From the NCBI RefSeq assembly GCF_022682495.2, contig NC_071392.1:86878797-86942796 (forward strand): a stretch of 64,000 nt of DNA, read 5' to 3'. The DNA comes from Desmodus rotundus (Eukaryota > Chordata > Mammalia > Chiroptera > Phyllostomidae). The translations under genes and the position numbers were made by a program. Within the stretch, counting starts at the first letter, position 1, and the number at the start of each line of letters is the position of its first letter. Below are positions 22,947 through 35,684 of this stretch, piece after piece. The notes beneath the pieces are model-generated. The model was not told the DNA's origin, ran no database searches, and saw only the letters and a list, made by a program, of their open reading frames with translations.

Positions 22947-24770
22947 TGAACTTGTAAATAGTAAAACAATGACAAAACTCTAAAAAGTAGACTTGCGTGT
23001 CTGAAAAATTTTGAAAATTATTTATGTTAAAAGATGTTAAACAAATTAAGGAAAACAGAAACAGATTGGGAAAATTAGCAATACATATGATAATGAGATA
23101 GTATCTTTAAAATAAAAAGCATTTGTACATTTGACTTAGGAGATGCAGTTTTACTCCTGAAAGTGTCACTGTGGCTGTGGACCGGGCCTGTCCACTGGTT
23201 GGGCACCCCTTTGGGGCTGGAAGGGTCACCTGCTTTCCCAAAAGTACATGGATTCAAAAATAAAGCCAGAGGACTTTAGGAAGTAGGAATGAATTCTGAG
23301 AAAGAAATCAATTTCCCACCACAGTGGGATGGTGATTGATTTTTATTATCTTTCCTGTTCTTTTCCAGGTTACCAGATTTTCTATAATAACCATGAATTA
23401 TTACTTTTATGATTATAAAAAGAATTCTGTGGGTCCGTAGTGCTTTTAAGAAATGAAATAAGTCCTCCTGCTCGTGAACTGGCGAGGAGCGCCTCTGCAG
23501 GAAGGGGAGAATTATTCTCTTAGCTGTGATAGAGACCACAACAGCCGCCCTCAATGGCACCCAGCAGAGGGCCGCTGGACTGAGCTGAGGGTCTCAGGGT
23601 CTCCAGTACCTGTTCTGAGGAGTCAGCGTTTCTCCTGCTGCTCTCACAAAGCAGTTCTCAGGAAAAGTGCATTTCTTAGATACATTTTAGGTCAGAAAAT
23701 GCAGATGAATCATAAGCTAAAACATATGGCACTGTGATGCTTTTGTTTGAAAGTAACGACATGCATATAGATGTGGAAAATCCTCCCTCACATCATTTGG
23801 AAAAGATTTTACTCGCAAAGAACAGGCAGAATTTTCTGTATCATTAGTTTGTGTGTGTGTGTGTGTGTGTGTGCACATGCATATATGGGAATGGGGAAGC
23901 TGCTTAGACCTGGTGCTTTAGTTTCTTCCTGCTCACAAACAATGTTTTTCTGTTAGGTAACCTTTCAGGTGGGTCCCCTTCAGCCCTGGAATTTCGAACA
24001 TTCTAAATCATATGTATCAGGTCCCTTTCTTCTTCTCTTAGCTTCTCCTGTGTTGAACAGTGAGTAGATACAGGAAGACAAATAATTTTGGCCAGACTAT
24101 TGACACTGTTTTCTCAGGTAGATGTTAAAGTCATCTTTCCTTGACCTTGTCACCTGAGTCAAGAGTAAAAGCAATTCAGAGAGTTTTTAACTTTTAGACT
24201 TCAAGTCTTTAAGCCCTCAGGCTTCTGAGTAAAATAAGCCAGTTTTAGCGAAAAGGCAGTAGTTCCCTTTCTGAGACAGTACAGGCAAGTTTTCAAATAG
24301 TGCTCCCTGGTCTTCACTGTGTTTCCGGCTAACCAGGGGCGCAGTCACCCTTGGCGCTGCAACGCCTGTTCCTGCAGCCCAGGACCATAGGGTGGCCGGT
24401 CTCTCTGGGGGAGGATTTTATGAGCATTTTTGTCCAAATCTTAGTATTTGAGTAGCAATGATACAGTTTTTAAAATCATTGTTTGTTAATGTAGGTATAG
24501 ACATACCTACTCAAATGTTAATGGCGACATAATTTTTTTGACTCACCCTGATACACTGGGAATCATAATTAAAGGCCAGTATCTTAAAGTATTTTTATAG
24601 TTTTTCATGCTATTTGAAGAAATGTAGTATAAGTTTAAGAAGATGGCTCTAACTATAGAATGTTCTTGACAATAAAAATGATTCCCTTTAATTACCGCTG
24701 TCATTGATAAAGGATGGTCAGCTTAATTTGTTTTTAATTTAAGGCAGCATTACTCAAACTTAAGTATTTT
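22947..24770. other. Intergenic DNA
   Basis: Apart from the GT microsatellite, no feature I can support. Confidence 0.45.
23849..23873 (+). repeat. (GT)n microsatellite
   Basis: About twelve GT units. Confidence 0.9.
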
Positions 24771-24976
24771 TATTTTTTAAATATTTTATTATTTTTAGAG
24801 AGGGAGAGAGGGAGAGAGAAAGAAAGGGAGAGCAACATCAATGTGTGGTTGCCTCTCATACACCCACCATGGGAACCTAGCCCACAACCCAGGCATGTGC
24901 CCTGATTGGGAATCGAACCAGTGACCCTTTGGTTCACAGGCAGGCGCTCAATCCACTGAGCCACACCAGCCAGGGC
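24771..24976 (-). mobile_element. Ves SINE (bat tRNA-derived SINE), antisense
   Basis: Read on the minus strand it starts 'gccctggctggtgtggctca', has a box-A-like 'tggctcagtgg' and a box-B-like 'ggttcgattcccaatc', a body containing 'atgagaggcaaccacacat', a (CTCTCC)-rich stretch and an A-rich tail. This is the diagnostic Ves family of bats. An imperfect duplication 'gtattttta' flanks both ends. Confidence 0.9.
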
Positions 24977-25699
24977 AGGTATTTTTAAATTAATACCGAG
25001 ACAATATTTGCCATACACTCATCCTATGATTACTATTTTCAAAATTTTATTTTTCAGTTTAGTTTAATTATCGGGTTTATGTTTCCATGAATAAAAGCTG
25101 TTTACTTGGAACATATATATAAGGTAAGCATAAAAATACATGTATAACCAGACATGTTATATGTGTATGACCAAAGAATACTATTGGCTTACAAAAATTT
25201 TAAAAATAAGTAAAACAGAGCAATAATGCGTGTAATTAATTTCTGAGCTGCAAATTAATTCTTCAATAAAAACACTGCAGAAAAATAGGCTTTGTTAACC
25301 ACTAATAACTATACAGTACATTGTCACTTCATTTGAGATGAAAATGGGGTTTAAAGTTAATTATGCATGGCTATTTTTAAATTGTTAGTATTAACTGGCA
25401 AATCTATGTAATAGAAACAAATAAAAGATATTTACCCATTTCTCCAATACCAAAACTTAATTCTTAATCAGTCCTACTGATGTACATGGTTTTTATGCAA
25501 CAAACTTTTATTTGAAGAAGCCATCTGAAAGGCTATTCTGGATCTGTTTTGCAGCACATGTGGTTATTCAATAACTCCTAGTTTTATGAGCATCAGTTCA
25601 TAATGTTTGTTTAGGATATTGTTTTGATAAGTTAGTAACTAGGTAACTCAAATAATTACATTTGTTGATTGGAAGACTGAATGAATGGAGAGGATTTAC

Positions 25700-25870
25700 A
25701 ACCAGTGTTACATCACTTTTTTTTGAGCCAGGCACTGCACTCACAACCTTACAGGTCTGTACCCTCACTCAGACTACGTTACTGAGTCCCAGAGAGGTGA
25801 TGTGCCAATGCTCAGGCTCCAGGAGCTGTGTGTCGCAGCCAAGGCCAGCATGCAATTTTGATAGACTCCG
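25700..25870 (-). repeat. Possible MIR SINE fragment, antisense
   Basis: 'ctgagtcccagagaggtgat' then 'gtgccaatgctcaggctcc' resembles the antisense MIR core. Diverged. Confidence 0.4.
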
Positions 25871-26419
25871 CAGCCTCTCAGGTTCAACTCGGCCACCTCT
25901 GGGGAAGCTAAGTGGACTCATGGACTTCAGCCTGGTCTTCATCTTCTGAAAGCACTTGGTTTCTGCTTCCAGGCAGCAGCTGACCTTGTTTAGGAGGAGG
26001 CTGTTCCTCTTCTCTCCGGCCATTTAATCTCAGCTGGCCCAGCCCTTCTCTGCAAACTGTACAACAAGACTGTGGGCAGGAAACTGATACAAGTTTATTA
26101 ATATGTCTGTGTCTGTGTGAATGCACAATGAGTGAGACAAGACTAAGTCAGATACATTCAGCGGACTTTCTTTTTATACCACTGTTCTCTCCCTTCCATT
26201 CTATCCATTGTTTCTCTTGCTGCCTTTTCAGCTGGCTTGATCCTACCTTTCTAGCTGGGGCTTCCTCCTTCCCCCAATCTCTTAGTATATCACCTGTTGT
26301 AAGGTTGGCTGGCTTACTACTTTTGAAAAAAAAATTTTAAATGGCTTGTAAATTTGTGGATTGACAACATTTACTGTTTCTTCATTCTTTTCATTACATA
26401 ATTTTTAAAAGTATTTTAT

Positions 26420-27330
26420 GAGTTTATTTGAGCCCAACTGATGACAATTTACAGGAAGCAAAATCTCAATGGATTGAGAAAATGCTCTAGAAAATGGCAG
26501 TTTTACCACTTATTTTATACAACAGAATCAGAGGGGAAGATGTGAAAGGAACTACATGAAATTCATTGGTGATAGGTTAGGGAGCATGAGGAAACAAAGT
26601 GGGGAAACCTCTGGGATTGTAGGAAAAGTAAAATAAATAGACACATACTTCTTTTACACAGTTGGGTAACAGGATAGTTAACAGTCAACAATGAACAGGA
26701 TAACGCCCTGGCTGGTGTGGCTCAGTGGATTCAGTGCTGGCCTGGGAACCAAAGGGTCACTGGTTTGATTCCCAGTCAGGGCATGTGCCTCGGTTGCAGG
26801 CTGGGTCCCCACTTGGGAGCACATGAGAGGCAACCACACATCGATGTTTCTCTTCCTCTCTTTCTTCCTCACTTCCCCTTTCACTGAAAATAAATAAATA
26901 AAATATTAAAAAAAAAAAAAACAATGAACAGGATAACAATAACAATAAGGAGATTATGGTCTTTTGCCCCAGTGAGAGGTCCAAGAAAAAGGAAATTACT
27001 TTGTTATTCCAGAGGCATGTTATCAGGTATTGAATGCAATACCCTAGATGCAAAAAGACTACAGACAGGATCAGGTAAGGTAAAGACTGACCTTTTCTAG
27101 GAAAAAAATACTGCCCTAGGATATGACTACCTGCCAGGAACCACTCTTAGTTAGAGGGTTTTAACTTTGGACCATCCTAAGTGGTGAATTTCTGTCTCTG
27201 AGTTTGTGGGGCCCACCATACAGGCCTCACCTGAACTTGTCAGGTTTAGTATGTGGCCCTTCTGTTGTACACACATCCCCCTTTTGGTCATAAATCAATT
27301 TGGAAGGATTCATTGATAACCAACCTTTTG
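26420..27330 (-). repeat. Possible ancient ERVL-type LTR, interrupted by a Ves SINE
   Basis: 'gagtttatttgagcccaact', 'gaaaatggcagttttaccac' and 'agaatcagaggggaagatg' recall an antisense ERVL-class LTR, and the flank beyond the SINE ('cctcacctgaacttgtcagg') may be its other half. No gag, pol or env frame is present. The family call is from memory and weak. Confidence 0.35.
26688..26937 (+). mobile_element. Ves SINE with perfect 17-bp target-site duplication
   Basis: The SINE starts at 26705 with 'gccctggctggtgtggctca' and ends in an A-run at about 26920. 'acaatgaacaggataac' occurs at 26688-26704 and again at 26921-26937, a perfect duplication showing a relatively young L1-driven insertion. 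Box A and box B of the tRNA-derived head are visible. Confidence 0.95.
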
Positions 27331-27769
27331 GTTGGATAATGTGGTCCCACAGTGCTGGGAAGGCTTATTGAGCATTTTCTTTTTCAAGACAGGAGTTTCA
27401 TTTTGTAAAGGAACTGTAGAAAGGATGACATTACATATATTTCATGACTTGTTAACCACTATGGATATAAAAGAAGTTCATAGATGATGGAAAAGAGTGG
27501 AGATTGAGATTCATGGTCAGCATGGTGATGGGGTCTATGTCAGGCTTTGCCTGCCTGTGCTGACCCAGCTCTCCTCTAACAGAAACAATAAGGAGGGTTC
27601 TCTACATCTGAGCCCAGAGTGCTGGGGTGAGATCAGTTCTTTAAAACATTACTTTTCAACTTACGGATTCTCTCCCATACATCATGCGTCCTTCTCACTC
27701 GATTATTTCATCTCCGTTAGCGTACACATGTGTTCTGGAAGTGAATAAAATAAACCAAACCAAAACTAG
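27331..27769. other. Intergenic DNA, nothing seen
   Basis: No supported feature. Confidence 0.4.
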
Positions 27770-29130
27770 ACCTCAGGTGTCCTTCAACTCCATACCATCC
27801 TCCAGCTAACACCATATATTTCTTCCCTCTTTTATAGCAAAAAAAACTCTTAAAGTGACCTATCCTTACTTGCCTTCAACTCCTTCCATCTCTTTTCCTC
27901 TTTAGTCTATTCCAATTTGACTTCCATCCTAACTACTGAAATCAAATTCTGTTGAAAAGTGTCATCATATTTCTCATGTTGCCTAAGTCTATGGGAAGTT
28001 TTCTTCTTATCTGACTTCTCAGTCATATTCAATCCAGTCAACCCTTCCTTTATCTTGAAGCAGTCTCATTGGCTTTTGTGATACCACACTCTGGTTCCTA
28101 GTGCCTTATTGGCTGTTCCTTCTTGGTCTTTTTTTTCTTCAGGACTCTTCTATCAGAACTTTAAATTTGGGATTCTTCAGATGCTACCTCTAGTCCCCTT
28201 TTTCTTCTTTAACTACTTGGCCTATTAGTTGATATCTTGTCTCAGGGTCTTAAATACCTTCTATTGCTGCTAATTCAAATATATTCATTCCCCATTTATA
28301 TTTATCTGCCAATATGCAGCTTTAATAGATCCTCTGGGCTTAAATTGTAATAAATGGAACCACCCCCATCACAAACTTATCTCTTTCCAAGTAAGTCACA
28401 TGTAATCTCAGTAAAAATTGATTGTTTCTATACCAGACGAAACTCATCAGCAAGTCCAAGTCCTTATACCTATAAAATATTCTTGAATCCATCTACGTGT
28501 TTCCATGTTAATTACCTCCACTTAATTTCAGCTAGCATCATCTCTCAACTGAGAAACTGAAATTAGCCTCAAATTTTGTCTTCCTGCTTCTCTTCTTCTT
28601 TCCAAATCATTCTTTACACAGGATATCTGTTCAGTGGCTTTCCATTTCTCTCAGGAAGAATCTAAATAATTTTAATGTCTTTTAAGTACTTAAATGGACT
28701 TCATGCTTTTCCAGTTTCATCTCAGATCACTATCTAACCATCTCTAGACACTGTTAGCCTTTCTGACCCTTCAGCACACAAAGCCCTTTCATTCCGCAGA
28801 GACCTGGCACTTGCTTCCCTTCTGTGTGGAGTACTCTTCTCTTACTGAAGGTCATGGTTGACTCTTGCTCATCATGTTGTTCTTGGCACAAAGAATGTCT
28901 CCTGAGAGGTTCCTTTGTGGAAGAACACAGAGTTGGCCTCTCCCACCACACTCTACCACATCTTATTTCCTTACAGCCCTGATCCATATTTGAAAATGTG
29001 TTATTTAGATATATGTTTATTTGATTATTGTTTGTCTTGCTGTTAGTATTTGTCATCAAAGCAGGCAAATACTTTTTCTCCATAATACCTGAAGCATATT
29101 AGGCCTTAGTTAAGTACTTGCTAAATCTGG
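27770..29130 (+). repeat. L2 LINE, long decayed copy
   Basis: The L2 ORF2 order is traceable: 'taccacactctggttcctag', 'cttcaggactc', 'tgtctcagggtcttaaatac', 'agcaagtccaagtccttata', then 'tcatgcttttccagtttcat' and a terminal stretch with 'tttgtcatcaaagcaggcaa' and 'ttaagtacttgctaaat' like the L2 3' end. No usable frame remains. Confidence 0.65.
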
Positions 29131-29329
29131 AATCATAGGAACTTACAGTTGATTTTCAGAAATCAAGACACATGAAAACTGCAGTGTTAGCTCAAGAGAA
29201 ACATCGAGTAATATAACAAAGCAGTACCTAATTAAATTCTGTATGTGATGTCCACCGCAGATGATAATAAGTCTACCAAGACATGATCTGCTTGGGGAGG
29301 AGAGGTGGCCAATCTTTCAAAGGGAGAAG

Positions 29330-30020
29330 GGCCTTGAGCCTGTTCCTTAATGGGCTTTTATTGGGTTCAATTTGCACAGTAATACAGATAAAGCTCATCA
29401 ATCATTGTCAGGCAGTAATGATCAAACAATAGATAACATTCAAAAAACTATGAGGGCTTATTCTGAGTCTGCATCAGTTAGCTAAAGGGCCATAAAACTT
29501 TGGGAAACAAACTCATTTCATGCTTGGACCCTTATCAGAAAACTGAGGGCCTTCTTAGGTCTAATCACCCGGGGGAACCACCCTTTCCAGCACAGGGCTG
29601 CACCCACCTCTGGCATTGTTTCAGGCTTAAGTCAGGTGGAGGATGCGGGCAGCCAAGAGATTAGGAGAGGAGACTTCTCACAGACAGAATGAGGACTCAG
29701 GTAATGTCAAAGCCAAGGGTTGAGGATCCATCACCTCCTTTTTCTATAGCCCCCCCAAGTCCTTCCCTGATGGCCTCTTCATGACCATGCCTGTCTTAGG
29801 TCATCCCTCCCTTGAGGAATCTTTCCCATCATTGGCTAACCAGTCATCTGCCCAGGGCCAAGCAGGGTAAAGTAAAGGGGGAAGAGGTGCCGCCCCAGCT
29901 GGGAAGATAGGCTTTGTCTCCTTAGTGGCTTATGGTCCCAAGGTCTTTTACTCAGCCTTAGCCATGGGGAGTTATAGCTCCCGAAACCAGGCAGGGCGGT
30001 TCCCAACGTCGTGATAAATA
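29330..30020 (-). repeat. Possible solo retroviral LTR, antisense
   Basis: A block of distinct, GC-richer composition within AT-rich DNA, entering with 'gggcttttattgggttcaat' (like a polyadenylation region read backwards) and containing short direct CT-rich blocks. No internal retroviral genes and no clear end duplication seen. Confidence 0.3.
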
Positions 30021-30635
30021 GTAAGAAGCTCTGTAAACATTAAAAGAGGTAGAAAATATTTGTAAGAGGAATATAAATATAGGTATTATACAGAGGGAAA
30101 TAAAGCCAAGTTTTATAGGAAGGAAAGGTAAAGGTATAAAAATAGGAATTTAGTAAACACTTTGTCCTGATGCATAATTTCGAGATGAAAGGGCAGCAAA
30201 GTTAAATTAGGTTGTATTTTGTAGAGCTTTAAATACTAAGTTGAGAAATTCGGAGTTTTAATGAAGTGAGCTAAGAATCAGTGATATATTGGGGCAAAAA
30301 AGCAGCAGTTGATATGATATTTAGAAAGTATAATTTAAAGAAGGGGGTCAGTTATGAGTGAGAAAGGAATAAATGATATAGGAGGAATGACTAGGACATT
30401 ATTATACTGTCCATGCAGGAGTGGATGAGAAACACAGTGGCAGCGACCATGGAAAGGGAAAGGGAGGAATGTGTGCAGACAGCATTTCAAGGGGTAACAG
30501 AAGGATTGATTGGCTGTGAATTGAATAAAGACTAGAATGAGTGAAACATTACTGGAAGCTATTGTTGCCATTGGAAAAAAAGAGACAAAACTGAATAGGG
30601 GTCAAAACACACATACACGCATGCACATGCTTTGA
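30021..30635. other. Intergenic DNA, nothing seen
   Basis: AT-rich; no supported feature. Confidence 0.4.
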
Positions 30636-30639
30636 AAAA

Positions 30640-31185
30640 AGAGTGTCATTATTCACAGATGATACAGTGTGTACGTAAACATCTAAAATCTATAAATGCA
30701 TAACTAGAATTAAAGAGTGAATTTAGTAAGTGTACTAGAGGTGAAGCCAATACATATTTAAAAATATATTCTAGCAAGCAGCAATAGAAACTAAAATTGA
30801 AAACAGATTAGATTAACAACAGCATCTATAAACATCAAACACCTAGGGAAAGTTGAATTAAAGCTGTGCAAAATTTAGACGCAGAAAGCTGCAAAACCTT
30901 ACTAAAGTAGAATTAAATAAATGAAGTAATATTTTACTGTCGTAGATTGTTATATTGTAAAAAGGTCAATTCTCTCCAAAATAAATATTAGACTTAACAC
31001 AGTCTCAATCACAATCACTGCCTGGGATTTGATAAGCCATCTGGAAAAGCAGGGAGCCAGAAGAAACAAGAGAGACCTACAGCATAATGAAAATAGTGTG
31101 GGTATTGACATGAAACTAACCAGTAGAATGAAATAGAAAGTCAGAACATAAACTACACACACGCTAATGACAGCTTTTGCTAGAT
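30640..31185 (+). repeat. L1 ORF2 fragment, decayed
   Basis: 'attattcacagatgatac' corresponds to the reverse-transcriptase FADD box, followed by 'gaatttagtaagtgtac', 'tagcaagcagcaatagaaac', 'cacctagggaaagttgaatt', 'aaggtcaattctctccaaa' and 'cagtctcaatcacaatcac' in the order of L1 ORF2. Stops and indels throughout. Confidence 0.75.
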
Positions 31186-31828
31186 TTGACATGTTGCTTC
31201 TGTGTTTGTTTAGATTTATACTAGTTGCCTATGTATTATAGGACTACATTTATAAAGAAAATTTCTCTACCTCCTGACACTGATGTGTTACACACATAGT
31301 ATATAATGAATAAAAATTTTATGTTATGTTACAGAGAGTTGTTCCATTGTATTATACAACAAATACTTATCAAGTGTTGTTACTGTTGTGGTTGATGGTG
31401 ACAGCTTGATGTGATCAGCAGCCTCTCTTGTGTACACCTTCTGTACCCATGGCCTTCGACAGTCCCCTGGCACACTGAGTCTAAGCTGGGTCAATGGTTG
31501 GGCTAATCAAACTCCTGCAAAGTTAATGTTAGCAGAGGCTTTCCAAAATGCTTGCAAATTTCAGGACCTTTTTACATCACTCTGTCACTACCATGAGAAC
31601 ACACACACACTAACCTGCTGTAGGGGTTTGACAGACATGGAGAGGGAAGCCAGGTCATTCCAGCTCAGGCCATCCCAGACGGCCCTCGTGCCAGCAGCCA
31701 GCTGGCCAAAGACACAAGGACACCTGGCATAGATCAGCCAAACCCATAGACCAACAGACAGGTGCGAAGTAATATGCAACATGTTTAAATCTACTAAATT
31801 TTAGGGTGACTTGTTAACCAACAATAAC
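31186..31828. other. Intergenic DNA, nothing seen
   Basis: A 100-codon frame at 31430-31732 (+) has no recognisable family. No other feature. Confidence 0.4.
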
Positions 31829-32011
31829 TACCATATTTTTGGGACTATAAGACATACCCCCCTAATTTGGGAGGAAAACAGAGGTGTGTCTTATACTCCG
31901 AATATAGCCTACCTGGCTCAGTGGGGGAGGGGGGTGGTGGTGGAGTGGGATTTTTTTCCTGTTTTCCTCCTCTAAAACCTAGGTGAGTCTTATGGTCCGA
32001 AAAACACGGTA
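31829..32011. mobile_element. Palindromic MITE, copy 1 (TA-flanked)
   Basis: The two ends are inverted repeats: 'ccatatttttgggactataa' on the left and 'ccgtgtttttcggaccataa' on the opposite strand at the right. TA flanks both ends, as for Tc1/mariner insertions. The interior is G-rich and non-coding. About 180 bp. A second copy lies at 35685-35901. Confidence 0.75.
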
Positions 32012-32214
32012 ACTTATCGTGGTGATAGAGCATGCCTTCATGGTAATCATTTTCAAGTTATAAACATACGTGATGTCAGATTGTGGTAAATGCTATAGAA
32101 GTTTAAGAGGAGTAGGGAGATTTCCTTCAACACAATTAAATTATGTTTAGCCAATAAATATATCCTATTTAAATAACAAAGGAAATACAGTTTTCACAAT
32201 TGCCTTTTTAATAA

Positions 32215-32616
32215 AATGAACTTTTTTCTTTAGTATAGTTTTAGATTTACAGAAAAAATTGTCCAGGTAGCACAGAGCTCCCACACATCCCCCACGCAGT
32301 TTTGCCTATGTTAACATCTTACAATAGTGTGGTACTTGTGTGACAGTTAAGGAACCATCGCTTATAAATGACTAAGCCCTTACTTTATTCAGTCTTCCTT
32401 AGTTTTCACCTCTTGTCCTTTATTTGTTCTAGAATTTCATCCTAGATATCATTTTACATTTAGTGTTCATGTCTGCTTATGATTCTCTTTGCTCTGACAG
32501 TTTCTCAGATTTGCATGTTTAAAAAAAACTTCTTGTGTGTCATCCTTGCACAGGGGCCATGCTAATCTACATGGTGTCATTCCAGTTTCAGAACATGTGC
32601 CACTTAAACAAGCATG
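32215..32616 (-). mobile_element. U6/L1 chimeric retrotransposed sequence
   Basis: On the minus strand a U6 snRNA copy (32531-32616) is followed directly by the 3' end of an old L1 (32215-32525). The L1 part contains, in antisense, 'atagttttagatttacag', 'cccacacatcccccacgc' and 'gtgtggtacttgtgtgac'. U6-then-L1 in one orientation is the arrangement made when the L1 reverse transcriptase switches template onto U6 RNA. Confidence 0.65.
32531..32616 (-). pseudogene. U6 snRNA pseudogene
   Basis: The minus strand holds the invariant U6 core 'agattagcatggcccctgt' followed by 'gcaaggatgacac', with an altered 5' stem and a lost 3' end (short T-run instead of the normal terminus). It lacks the snRNA promoter elements, so it is a retrocopy and not a working gene. 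Confidence 0.85.
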
Positions 32617-32630
32617 GGTTTTCCATGTTT

Positions 32631-32848
32631 GTTTTTTTTTTTTTTAAGATTTTATTTATTTATTTTTAGACAGAGGAGAAAGGGAGGGAGGAAGAGAGGG
32701 AGAGAAACATCAGTGTGTGGTTGCCTCTCATGCACCCCCTACTAGGGACCTGGCCCACAACCCAGGCACATGCCCTGACTGGGAATCGAACTGGAGACTC
32801 TTTGGTTTGAAGGCCGGTGCTCAATCCACTGAGCCACACAGGCCAGGG
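32631..32848 (-). mobile_element. Ves SINE, antisense
   Basis: The minus strand starts 'ccctggcctgtgtggctcag' and carries box-B-like 'agttcgattcccagtc', 'catgagaggcaaccacaca' and an A-rich tail (T-run at 32631-32645). A slightly diverged flanking duplication ('tttccatgttt' / 'tttcccgtgttt') is present. Confidence 0.9.
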
Positions 32849-33378
32849 TGGATTTCCCGTGTTTTTGATGATCTTCACTGTTTTGAGGAGTTATGGTCAG
32901 GTGTTTTGTACAATGTCACTCAGTTTAGATTTGTCTAATATTTTTGTCATGATTATATTGGGATCCTATGTTATTGAAATAGCACAGAAATGAAGTGCCA
33001 TTCTAACCACATCATTTCAAGGGTACATATGACTAACAACTTATTACTGCTGCTTTTAATCTTGATCACCTGAGTGTGTGACAGTTTTCTCCAGAGTAAA
33101 GTTTCTATTTCCCACTTTCTTCATGCTGCTATTTTTCAAAGGAAGTTACTATGAGTAGCACAGAATGAAGGAGTGGGGAGACACAGTAAAGTATCTACAT
33201 GATTTATTTGGAATTCTTCTGAATGAGAAATTTGTCATTTCTTTCCCATTTATTTATTCAGTTATTTTTATATCAGTACAGACTCCTGATATTTATATTT
33301 TGGTTATGATCCAAAATATAAAATGTGTTGGCCATTGGGAGTTCTTTTAGCTGGTTATATGTCCCTTTGAGATACTTC

Positions 33379-33418
<40 letters not shown>

Positions 33419-35684
33419 CCTTGGGCATTTCTTTTCTGCCACTACAAGGTGCTACAGGAGCATCTTGTATATTTTCTAGAATCAGACATTTTTCTAAGAA
33501 GTGGAATCTTGGTTCCTTTTATCGCAAAATGGTATTGGAAATGAAGATTTAAGTGCTGGGTGTGCTCACTGCTACCAAGGTGTAGTGGCTTCTAGGTGCT
33601 CTCAGCTGACAGAGCAGACTGCATTCACAATTGCCTTTTCAGGAACTGAAACAGTGTCTGTATGTTGAAGGCTATAGTTATTATATTCTTACATGAATAA
33701 TGGTTTATGATTTTCCTATAAGGATATAACCTCTGTAGGTTTGTTATTCTGAGTGACTGGAAAGATATTTTATGCCTTTAGGAAACAATCCTTAAAATTG
33801 TGTGTTCAGAAGAAAGAATTTCTTCCCCATGTATTATCTTTATTAGTAGCTGCTTACTGATCTATTGCCCAATAATAGAATTTAAGATACAGTTGGGGGA
33901 ACTAATGCTGGAATAATTTTCACCAATTCCCTCATTTGAAAATCATGTGGTAGGCTTGTCAACCTTAGGTGTAAAGTACAAGTAGGAGAATATTGAATGA
34001 AAAGTTTGGAACTTTCCCTAAACGTTCCATGTGTTAGTTGAGGATGTGTATTACAGCACAGAGGTCCTGCATTTCTTTTCATTTCCATGGCCTATCTACA
34101 TCCCTGATTACTAAATTCTCTGTGGGGGAAATGAAATTTACTTGCATTTATCTGCAGCCTAATGTGACAGGATTCAGCAAATGTGGCACTGAAGAAATAA
34201 AGGTTGATCTCTCAACACGTTGCTCTTGGAAACATCTCACCTCTGGCATAGAAAAAAATAATAGCATGACCTTCAAAAGAAACCAGTGACATACCAAGAC
34301 AGATGCCCAGCACAACACTTCCTGAAATGAATTACAGATTGATGATGAAATTGAAAAGAGAGAAGTTAATGTTGAAAAAATCCTTCAACTATTGTTTAAG
34401 GGATCAAGGGAATGAAATGGCCAGAGAACACGCACAGCAAGCCATCCCCATGGATCATCCTATGTCCTGGGACGTAGTGGTGCTACTCCGATTGCAGAAT
34501 CTTGAATTTCTTTAATGAGGTCTCTGCTAGAATATCACGAGTCATTCCAGTAAATCAGTTTCAGGACACTTAAGCTGCATTTGTATTAAAACGATTATAT
34601 ATGTATCACTTTGTTAGAAGGAAAAGAGAGACTTGTTAAAGGAGAGTGTAATGTGCCATCCCCAAACCTGAATTTATACTATTTTTCAACTTTCTACTTA
34701 CACAAGTGTTTCCTAATGTAGGCCAAAGACATCCATGTAAGCACGACTTATTCATGCTCAAAAATGATTGATCTAGACAACCAATGAAATACTGAACTCC
34801 CTCCTTCTGCCACTTGATGCGCAAACACTACAAATACTGATGGTTTAAAGTAGCAAGATTGACTCTATGGAGGGTCAGTCTGAATGCCAAGATGGATCTG
34901 TGACAGTGCCACGTTGACTGTTAAATGCAGTTATACCTGTAAAAGTGACCGGGTAAGGATGGTAATATGGGAGTCCGCTTAACCCTCACAGGGACTTCTG
35001 TCGGGGATTTGTGAAGTTTTCAAGCCTCAAGAGCATGTGGTTTTCTTATCAAGGAGTTGGCAAAAGGTATACTGGTATTAGCAAGCTAAAGTCTGTCTTA
35101 AAAATCACCACCAGATACATGAAATTAGTAAATAATTAGGCACATGTGAGGATGTTAGAAGAAAACAAAGCTGATTTTTCTAAGCCTGGATCCTAAGGCA
35201 TCATTTTTAGGGATCAAACATATTTTACCATTTTTAGCCAAAGTGCGGACAACCTTATCCACACACCAAATCCTAAGATGTGGGTGATATGGAGTTCTCT
35301 TTATAAGAAAAATAACTTTTGATAAGAATTTTAACTATAGCAAACCATCTATATGCAGCATTTAACTCCTGAAAAGGAAATTTTAAAAAGCTTTTCCCTT
35401 TGCTTCATTTGGGACTTCAATATGCAAGTGCACATATCAGCTAAACATTTTTAAATTGTGACATAATTTTCCCTCCCTCTCTCCCTTTCTTCTTTCCTTC
35501 CTTCCTTCCTCCCCCCTCCATTCCTATGCATAACAGTCTTGCTCTGGACCTAGACTTGAATATCACAGCCATTTAAATGTTCTGCCTAACAAGCAATTTT
35601 TCTATCAGTAGAAAGTCCTCATCTTAGAAGGAAGTTTTATTGCTGTTGATTGCGGTTTATCAAAGTATTACATCCAAATGGAAA
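32849..35684. other. Intergenic DNA
   Basis: Apart from the GT run and a pyrimidine-rich (CCTT)-like run at about 35470-35520, no feature I can support. Short open frames near 34.0-34.5 kb have no family resemblance. Confidence 0.45.
33379..33413 (+). repeat. (GT)n microsatellite
   Basis: About seventeen GT units. Confidence 0.9.

Noticed and set aside
29330..30020. Endogenous retrovirus provirus
   Set aside because: Only LTR-like texture is seen; no gag, pol or env frames and no paired LTR, so only a weak LTR-like call was kept.
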